Assembly (NCBI GenBank): GCA_030704615.1
Contig: CM060732.1
Coordinates: 62,663,053-62,727,052, forward strand
Reading direction: 5' to 3'
DNA from: Takakia lepidozioides
Lineage: Eukaryota; Streptophyta; Takakiopsida; Takakiales; Takakiaceae
Length of the DNA: 64,000 nt
Shown here: positions 56,740 through 64,000 of the stretch, one piece after another
How the letters are laid out: each line of letters opens with the position of its first letter
Numbering within the stretch: the first letter of the stretch is position 1
Notes under the pieces: model-generated
Told to the model about the DNA's origin: nothing
Database searches by the model: none
Seen by the model: only the letters and a program-made list of their open reading frames with translations
Position numbers and translations under genes: made by a program

Positions 56740-58052
56740 ATTCCAGAGCACCTTGATGGTTTCAGATTGTGTACATGCATGAACAAGCACGATTCAAATG
56801 AGGACTCAAGATCTCTGGGAGGCAGGTTTGGTGGAGCTCTCTGATGGAGAGTATGCTTCAGCTACAGTGATGCCAGCCAAGAAAGATGTCTATGGCAATT
56901 GGACGGAGAGACGTATGTGCGGTGATTACCGGCCTGTAAATCGTCAGACCAAGTCCGATAAGTATGCCATGCCAACACCAGAGGAGATCTTTGATGCCAT
57001 CGGGCATGCTAAGGTCTTTAGCACTTTGGATTTACGATCCGGATATCACCAGTTGCCAATCAAGGAGGCGGACAAGCAGAAGACAACATTCTGGGGGATC
57101 AATGAGCACGGCAAGGATTGCCTATATCAGTGGCGGTTCTTACCATTTGGGCTTAAGAATGCTGCTGTAGAGTTTCAGAGAGTCATGGATAGGATTCTAG
57201 CAGGGGTGGACTTTGCTCGGTGCTACATAGATGACATCATCATCTTTAATGTTACGGTGGAGGAGCATGAAAGACACCTTCAGGTGGTATTGGAGCGCTT
57301 GAGAGCGCACGGATTGAAGTTGCATCCGGGTGCAAGTTTTTCCACAACCAGATTGAGTATCTGGGTCATATGATATATCCTGGAGGATTGGGGGTACAGC
57401 AGATTAAGGTAGAGGCCATTGCACAAATTCCACGGCCCACGGATGTGAGCCGAGTTTGAGCTTTCATGGGGTTGGCAAACTATTATAGACGGTTTATCAA
57501 GGGATTTAGTGCCATTGCAAAGGCTCTAACCAAGCTGATCAAGGTGGACCAGGAGTGGCAGTGGGAAGATGAGCAGGAACGAGCTTTTCAAGAGCTCAAG
57601 GCGAGGTTGACCTCGACGCCTATCCTGAGACGACCTATCAGGGGGCGTCCCTTTCACCTGCATACGGATTGAAGCATGCCGGGGCTTGGAGCGGTGCTCA
57701 CATAGGTGGATGATGAGGGAAGATAGTTCGTAGTGGCTTATGCTAGCCGCTCAAACAACGCTGCAGAGACTAAGTACAGCTCATATGAGGGAGAGTGCTT
57801 AGCTGCAGTGTGGGCCGTGGCACACTTTCAGGTGCTATCTATACGGCAGTCTTTTCACCATTGTCACGGATCACCAACCACTCAAGTGGTTGATGGAGTC
57901 AGACAAGCTTACGGGGAAGCTTGCACGGTGGGCACTCATACTCCAGGAGTATGACTTTCAGGTTGTGCATCGACCGGGTTTGGTCAATCGGGATGCGGAT
58001 GGATTGAATCGCAATCCATGCACGAGCCAGTAAGATGACACTGGAGCTCGGT
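56740..58052 (+). pseudogene. Decayed Ty3/gypsy pol (RT and RNase H), cut by another element
   Basis: Reverse transcriptase runs from about 56798 ([36 protein letters not shown]) through the thumb (ANYYRRFIKGF) to RNase H (LHTD, YASRSN, YSSYEGECLA) and the tether (VHRPGLVNRDADGLN). The catalytic YIDD is intact, but the frame shifts near 57333 and 57840, and at least four stops interrupt it (57459, 57670, 57705, 57724). gag, protease and integrase are absent. The readable sequence ends abruptly at 58052, where the LTR of the minus-strand element begins. I infer an older copy split by the younger one. Confidence 0.85.
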
Positions 58053-59460
58053 TGTCACGCACCTCACTTCAGTAAACTCCCCTTCAAGTCATAGTTACTC
58101 GCTTTGATGCGCGCGCCTGACTCCCAACCTGGCCGCCGGGCCAACTTGGAGCTTCGGCTGCTCACCGGGACATAACGGTCCCCCCTTCGCTTCCCTCTAA
58201 AACCCTCCACCTAATTGGGACTAGGAGAATTCCCTTTGGTAGATGGCAGTCCGGAACAGCTCCCCACTCTTTGGTCGCTTTCCGGCTCGCTCGCTTACTC
58301 ACTAGTTTTTGGTCACCAACGGGCTTGCACCGTTCTCGGGGTTACTACTCCCTATATATACTTCTGTAGCTGTCCGCGGGGGTTTCACAACCAGCCATGC
58401 CATTTTATGGCGAACCACCACGAAGACCCTCGATTCCCGGTGGTGAGTCGCGGTGAGTCTTGGCCCGCTCACCACGGCCCCTATGGACCGTGATGAGTCC
58501 CAAGACTCCCCACGACTCCCACCACGAGGTCTCCGCCCCATGGTGAGTCCTATGCCACCCCACTAAGTCCCACTAAGCTACCACCACCCCTTGTGGAGCC
58601 ACCCCCACCGCAACCCGGTGTGCGGGGCTCCACCTAGTGAGCGCCTCCGCCTCCTTGAGTGCCTTGGGCACTCAAGGGTGCTTCAGCCCCCGTACCTATC
58701 GCTGCTACTGCCCCCACCACAGGGGCAGCCCCTCTTGTGTCCCGACCCCCTGCCCTCAAGGCAAAGGGCCGCGACACACACCCCTACCAACAGGGAGTCG
58801 ATGTCCTCATCGACTTGTCCATTTTGTAGAAACGAACATCCAAGTTGTGGCGTCCCACATCAAGGAGTTTGTTTCTGTACCATGGCGTCCCATGGCAAAG
58901 AACCAAACCCCACACTTGACTCTACTCTCCACTAGCTAGTTCGGCCGACTTCCTCCAAGTCCCGGCCAAGGGTGGAGCCTCTCCAGCTCCTCCCAGTGCA
59001 CTCTTCTTGGCCTACTTCAAGGCCAAGGAACGATCCTCCCCGAGGATCGAATCGCCTTACTGCAACAACATTGCTTGCGATCGCTCATGATGCCGCTTTT
59101 GGCATCACCTTGAGCAAGGGTTCACCTGGAACCCTCTTTGACTAGGAAGATAACCTTGAACCAACCGTGCGCCCCAATCACTACAATTGGGTCCGCCTTG
59201 GAATGCTGGCCTGAGGTACGGGAACACGCCGAAGCCGCACTACGACTTCGTCCCGAGGCTACACGATTATAGTACGTGAACGGAAGCACGTAGCTTCCGC
59301 GTTAGCCCGCACTACAAGGCAACCCCCTCGGTAGCGCAGTTATAGTACGCGCACGCGCCAGGTGCGCACTAGCACGTGAACTCCCAAAGAAGGCGCAAGT
59401 TTCCTTGCCCCTTGGATGGGAGTCACCCGATTTCGGCACTACGCAAACACACGATTAACC
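58053..59460 (-). repeat. 3' LTR of the chromovirus (start approximate)
   Basis: On minus the LTR ends ...GCGTGACA at 58053, giving the usual CA end. It contains GTATATATAGGGAG (58366-58353), a TATA box, and a relative lies at 54540-54830. The other boundary is placed just after the purine-rich AAAAGTGGGAGAGG (59486-59470) but I cannot fix it to the base. Confidence 0.6.
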
Positions 59461-59682
59461 CAATTTACCTCTCCCACTTTTGTAAGCTAGCATGCATTCT
59501 ACACACTAGCCAACCACACCATGCATCACCATTCCAAACACAATAGGACGCACAATATTTGGAACCCATTTCCTTTATAACAAATTTTTGTACAATACAA
59601 GTTTTTGCAATCGGATTCCTGAGCTAGCTAAACCGGGCTAAGCATGCATTTCCTCCCCCACGCTCCAAGGTTGATGTCCCCA

Positions 59683-60512
59683 TCAACGCTTCTTCCGCTT
59701 TTGAGGTCGCCCTTCGAAAGCTGCAACCGCCTCGGATGCGTTTCCCATTTCTGAGGCACGCACCCAAGATGCCTCCACATGATGATAGCCCTTCCATTTG
59801 ACGAGATACTCCGTTTCTCGGTTCCTGAACCTCCTCGACTTAAGTATTGCCTCCACCTCGTACTCAGGTTCATTTTCATGATCCAACAGCATAGGTGGCG
59901 GACGCAACACTTGATGCCGATTCGGACGCGCTTCATCTTTGAAGTAAGGCTTCAAAAGGGAGACATGGAATACTGGGTGCACCTTGCTGTTTGCCGGCAG
60001 CTCCAATTCATACACATCCTCATTCATAACCTTCCGAATGCGAAAGGGTCCCGCATACGGAGGTACGAACTTCGGACTCACTTCCGGAGGTAGTCGGAAA
60101 TTCTTGATGTTCAACCAGACCTCTGTGCCTGCCTCAAACTTCACTTCCCTCCGCTTCCGATTCGCCTGCCTTTCATACCGTTTCCTAGCTTTGGCAATAT
60201 TGTACTTTGCGAGCTTCAACAAACGCTCGCGTTCTTCCAGTACCGCCGCTACTGCCGGTTCCTCAACGTCCTGGGCGGCCCAACTTGTCGGCACCAGAGG
60301 TGCTTTTCCATAGACCAATACGAAAGGGGAAACTCCCGTTGCGGAGTGTTCTGTGTTATTATAACAGAACTCTGCCGCGTCTAAGTGTTCCATCCAGTCT
60401 GATTGGTCTGCCGACACGTAATTCCGCAAGAATTGCTTCACTACGGAATTCACTCTTTCCGTTTGGCCGTCCGTCGTAGGTCGGAAGGCGGTGCTCATCT
60501 TCAGCCTCGTCC
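59683..60512 (-). CDS. Chromovirus integrase C-terminal part with chromodomain
   Basis: Begins within integrase: [13 protein letters not shown] carries the catalytic Glu of the DDE triad. It continues through the GPF.I-type region ([22 protein letters not shown]) and ends in a chromodomain ([27 protein letters not shown]), which targets integration to marked chromatin in this clade. It is separated from the upstream frame by one missing base in the G run at 60511-60513. Confidence 0.88.
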
Positions 60513-62198
60513 CATCTTCTTCCAAAGTGTCCTCCAAAATTTACTCGTAAACTTTGGATCGCGGTCCGAGACAATATCCTTCGGGACTCCATGATGCTTT
60601 AAGACGTGGGCGAAGTAAAGTCGCCCTGTCTCCTGCGCCGTTGCCGTCTCCTTGGTGGGGATGAAATGGCCCATTTTACTGAACCTATCTACCACCACCA
60701 TGATTGCATCGAATCCTTTTGACAGCGGCATAGCAGTCATGAAATCCATCGAGACGCTTTCCCAAGTCCCCTCTGGAATCGGCAAGGGTTGTAACAGCCC
60801 CGCTTGCTTTTTGTACTCGCTCCGGTTTTGTTGGCATGTGGTGCATGTCTTGACATACTCCTCTGCCTCCTCCCTCAGTTTGGGCCAGAAATACTCTTTC
60901 TTCAAGAGTGCCGCAGTGCGCTTGGCTCCGCCGTGGCCCGCAAGCGGGCTATCATGGCATTCTCTCAAGAGGCTATTTCTGATCCCTCCCTTCGGCACAT
61001 AGAGACGTTTTTGCTTATACCGGAGCAGTCCATTTTGCAAGTGGAACTGCGATTTAACCCCCATTCTCAAGTCCTGCATCACGGACTTTGCCAGCTCATC
61101 CTTCCGGCAAGCCTTCCGGATCTTCCTTTGGAGCGCCGTCTCGCCCTTGTACACCAACAAGAGCTGCTGCTTTCTACTTAAAGCATCGGCCACCACATTG
61201 TCCCGTCCCGGTTTGTACTGGATATCCACGTCGAACACTGCCAAAGTATCTTGCCACCTAAGTTGTTTTGGGGACAACTTGGGCTGCGTGGCAAAATACT
61301 TCACCGTGACATTGTCCGTGAACACCTTCACTGGGTTGGAACCAACATAGTGGCGCCAGAGCTCAAGGCAATGCACCACCGCCTTCATCTCTTTTTCGTG
61401 CGTCGGCCACCGTCGCTCCACTTCATTCAGTTTCTTACTTTCGTAAGCCACTGGACGTCCATCTTGCATAAGTACACCCCCAATCGCGAAGTCCGATGCA
61501 TCTGTATGAATCTCAAACGGACGATCGAACTCCGGGATTTTCAAGACTGGAGCTTCCGTCATCCGCTGCTTCAATTCAGCAAAAGCTTGGCCACAAAATG
61601 TGTTCCATACCCAGACTTTGGATTTACACAGAAGGTCCGACAGCGGCCCCGCGATCTTGGCGAAATTTCTCACATACTTCCGGTAATAGGAGGCGAGTCC
61701 TAGGAAGGATCGCACTCCCGGGACCGAAGTCGGAGGCTCCCAGTCCAAGATCGCCCTCACCTTTCTGTCATCCATTTTGATCCCATCCTGTGTAATCACA
61801 TGCCCCAGGAACTCCACTTTTGTGACCCCGAATTCGCACTTTGAAGCTTTGGCATACAGCTTCCCTTCTCGCAATTTTTGGAACACCCTTTTGAGGTGCT
61901 CCAGGTGCTCCTCCTTTGTTTTCGAGTACACCAAGATGTCGTCGATGTACACGATCACAAAGTCATCCAACCACTCCTGGAAAAGGCTGTTCATCAGCGT
62001 GCTAAATGTCGCTGGTGCATTGGTGAGCCCAAAAGGCATCACCAAGAACTCATATGAACCATACCTTGTCCTGCACGCGGTCTTCTCCTCATCTCCTTCC
62101 GCCACCCGAATTTGGTGATAGCCGGAGCGCAAGTCGATCCGGCTGAAATACTTCGCTCCTGCCAACCGATCGAAGAGGTCGTCGATCCTTGGCAAAGG
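60501..62198 (-). CDS. Chromovirus reverse transcriptase, RNase H and integrase N-terminal part
   Basis: RT with DLRSGYHQ and [10 protein letters not shown], RNase H from about residue 230 of this frame ([13 protein letters not shown]), the tether ([15 protein letters not shown]), the integrase zinc domain ([19 protein letters not shown]) and the first two Asp of the catalytic triad ([16 protein letters not shown]). All catalytic residues are present. It joins the upstream frame across a one-base loss near 62197-62201 and ends early at 60501 because of the second break. Confidence 0.9.
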   Translation of the reverse strand, partial: PLPRIDDLFDRLAGAKYFSRIDLRSGYHQIRVAEGDEEKTACRTRYGSYEFLVMPFGLTNAPATFSTLMNSLFQEWLDDFVIVYIDDILVYSKTKEEHLEHLKRVFQKLREGKLYAKASKCEFGVTKVEFLGHVITQDGIKMDDRKVRAILDWEPPTSVPGVRSFLGLASYYRKYVRNFAKIAGPLSDLLCKSKVWVWNTFCGQAFAELKQRMTEAPVLKIPEFDRPFEIHTDASDFAIGGVLMQDGRPVAYESKKLNEVERRWPTHEKEMKAVVHCLELWRHYVGSNPVKVFTDNVTVKYFATQPKLSPKQLRWQDTLAVFDVDIQYKPGRDNVVADALSRKQQLLLVYKGETALQRKIRKACRKDELAKSVMQDLRMGVKSQFHLQNGLLRYKQKRLYVPKGGIRNSLLRECHDSPLAGHGGAKRTAALLKKEYFWPKLREEAEEYVKTCTTCQQNRSEYKKQAGLLQPLPIPEGTWESVSMDFMTAMPLSKGFDAIMVVVDRFSKMGHFIPTKETATAQETGRLYFAHVLKHHGVPKDIVSDRDPKFTSKFWRTLWKKMGRG

Positions 62199-63988
62199 TA
62201 CCGGTTTTTGATAGTCACCTTATTCAGAGCCCTGTAATCGACACACATCCGCAGCGTCCCATCCTTCTTGTCTGCAAATAGCACCGGGGCTCCGTAAGGT
62301 GACTTACTCGGCCGGATGTACCCCTTTGACATTAGATCCTTGAGCTGAGTCTTCAGCTCGACCAACTCTCTGTGGCTCAACCGGTAGGGCGCCTTGGCAG
62401 GCGGTTCCGATCCCGGTATCACCTCAATCTTGTGGTCAACTCCTCTTCGCGGTGGCAAGCCGCTTGGTAAATCCTCCGGCATCACATCCTGGTATTTCTC
62501 CAAAATCCCCTTGATCCAATCTGGGCTCGGCTCCCCATCGCCTTCTCCTTTCACTTCTCTAATGTAAAGCAAAAACTGGGGCTCGTGTGCCTCCTCCACG
62601 GCCCACTCCTTTGCTGACAGAAGGTTTATTCGCCCTCCCACGGATTTGGGCGTTTCTGACACTCGTAAAACCTCGCCACCATTCCCACATGGCAGCGTGA
62701 CTACTCTCTTGCGGCCATCTATGACCGCTCCGGATTTGCTCAAAAAGGTCATCCCCAAAATGAGATCCACTCCATCGATCTCGCAGATGGTGAAGTTCTC
62801 ACGTCCCTCCCAACTCCCCAGTTGAAGAGGAACATCAATCGCCAACCTTGTCGCCAACTGTGGTTCTCCTTTGGCAGAACGCACCTCAATAGAAGCCCCC
62901 ACGTCACTTGTCGGGAGTCCCAGCTTTTGTGCCGTTGCCGGTGTCATAAAGGAGTGCGACGCTCCTGTGTCCACCAACAACGACACATTAGTTCCGGATA
63001 TTATCCCATCCACGAACAATAACTGACTCCCTTTTCGTAAAGCGCCAGTTTCCTGATACAACTCACAAGAAAATTTGCCTACCTTGCAAGTCCTGGCGAC
63101 CACCGCTTCCACCAAGCGACTGATGGTATCTTCCGACAGCTCCGTGGTCGCCCGAGTCATGTTCAATTGCCGGGGCTTCGTGCACTTCTTGGCCATGTGC
63201 CCGGGCTCCCCGCAATTGAACCACACTCCATCAAAGGTCGCCTTCTGTCCGACATAAGCCACTCCACCCGCTTTTCCTTTCGGAGCACCGGGTGCCGCCT
63301 TGACGTGTGAAGGCCCTCCCTTCGATTTCCACGTGCCATTTTCGCCGCGTGGCCTATCCCACTTCTTTTCCGGTCGGAAGGAGTCACCTTCCCGCCGAAT
63401 CTTCTTGTGGTTCAGCTCCGTACGGCCTTGTCTTTCATCCCTAGGGACATCCGAGAAACATTCAGCCCTCTCAATTGCCTCGTTCAAAGTCTTGGGTGGC
63501 TTCTCCTCCAACTTCCGCCTGGCCCATGGGGCCAGTCCTGCCACAAAGTTGAAGACCATTTCTGGTTCTGCCATGTCCGCGACTTCGAGCAACAGCACAT
63601 TGAAAGCCTGGACATACCCCCGAATGTCATCTGTTTGCTTCAAATTCCTCATCTTGTCCCGGGCGAGCCAGGACGCGTTGAGGGGCACAAACTGTCTCTT
63701 CATCAATTCCTTGAACCCACTCCAGTTCAAGGTTTCCGGGGTTGGACCTCGGTCGTGAAGGCGTTTCTGCCACCATTGTTGAGCATAGCCCCTCAAATAG
63801 GTGGGAGCCACTTCCACTCGATCCTCGTCACTCAACTTGGCCGCCCGGAAGTACTGCTCTAGCTCCAGGAGCCAGGTGTTGAGTGCCTTCCGATTTCGGA
63901 CGCCCTCGAAGGTGCCGGGTTCCTTAGGCTTCACCTTAAACTTTGCCTTAGTGGAAGTGGCATTAGCCGCCTTCAACACTTCTTTCAA
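62197..63988 (-). CDS. Chromovirus gag, protease and start of reverse transcriptase
   Basis: gag capsid-like region at residues 30-180 ([13 protein letters not shown]), a basic linker, a zinc knuckle at about 256-269, then protease ([11 protein letters not shown], Asp near 340; LILGMTFL) and the N-terminus of RT ([31 protein letters not shown]). The knuckle reads [14 protein letters not shown]: the first Cys of the usual CCHC is Trp. ATG 63988 is 13 bases from the window edge, so the true start may lie upstream. Confidence 0.88.
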
Positions 63989-64000
63989 CGTCCCGCCAAA

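Larger units (their letters stand above)
58053..64000 (-). mobile_element. Ty3/gypsy chromodomain retrotransposon (chromovirus), incomplete at window edge
   Basis: On the minus strand: gag, protease, RT, RNase H, integrase and a C-terminal chromodomain, followed by a polypurine tract near 59463-59486 and a 3' LTR. The domain order is that of Ty3/gypsy chromoviruses. The 5' LTR and leader lie beyond 64000. Only two frame breaks are seen, each a single missing base in a short homopolymer, so the element is young. Confidence 0.9.

Noticed and set aside
1-64000. CRISPR arrays, bacterial operons, riboswitches
   Set aside because: No regularly spaced identical repeats, no bacterial-type gene packing; the window is eukaryotic.

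Overview
The window looks like nuclear DNA of a land plant. Its genes have spliceosomal introns. One protein is the plant form of the U2AF35-related splicing factor, two others belong to plant families (a chloroplast-type CBM20 protein and a SMAP1-like small acidic protein), and the repeats are typical plant CACTA, hAT and chromodomain Ty3/gypsy elements. I cannot name the species. The low gene density suggests a mid-sized to large genome. All gene models here were spliced by eye from reading frames and GT-AG sites.

Layout. 1-5.1 kb: decayed sequence with a tandemly duplicated exon-like unit, an unrecognised coding-like block (3251-3800), and a diverged copy of the 5' end of the CBM20 gene located near 51 kb. 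5.4-7.8 kb: tandem repeats and tRNA-like (SINE-type) repeats. 9865-20812: an 11-kb CACTA (En/Spm) transposon with 29-bp terminal inverted repeats and two divergent genes. The minus-strand gene is a TnpA-type protein in which an FCP1/NIF-type HAD phosphatase domain shares one exon with the coiled coil. The plus-strand gene is a TnpD-type transposase that has lost its catalytic core. The element also carries a duplicated, decayed minus-strand sequence. 20.8-29.8 kb: gene-poor, with short palindromes, a G-rich tract and a long foldback beside a tRNA-like head.

29.8-51.6 kb is the genic part. It holds a glyoxal/galactose-oxidase-like secreted copper-radical oxidase (29847-31817, +, 2 exons), the U2AF35-related protein (32961-38284, +, 8 exons), a SMAP1-like protein (42167-42349, +) and a plastid-targeted CBM20 starch-binding protein (51602-47205, -, 5 exons). 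Between them lie a decayed gag fragment, a 769-bp non-autonomous hAT element with a perfect 8-bp target duplication (45752-46520), and repeats.

52-64 kb is retrotransposon territory: an inverted LTR fragment, a decayed plus-strand Ty3/gypsy pol, and inserted into it a much younger minus-strand chromodomain Ty3/gypsy element that runs off the right edge.

The most interesting object is the CACTA element, for its FCP1-like domain carried inside a TnpA-type gene. The splice sites of the eight-exon model mostly keep phase, but two in-frame TAG codons and one frame break show that this copy is decaying.
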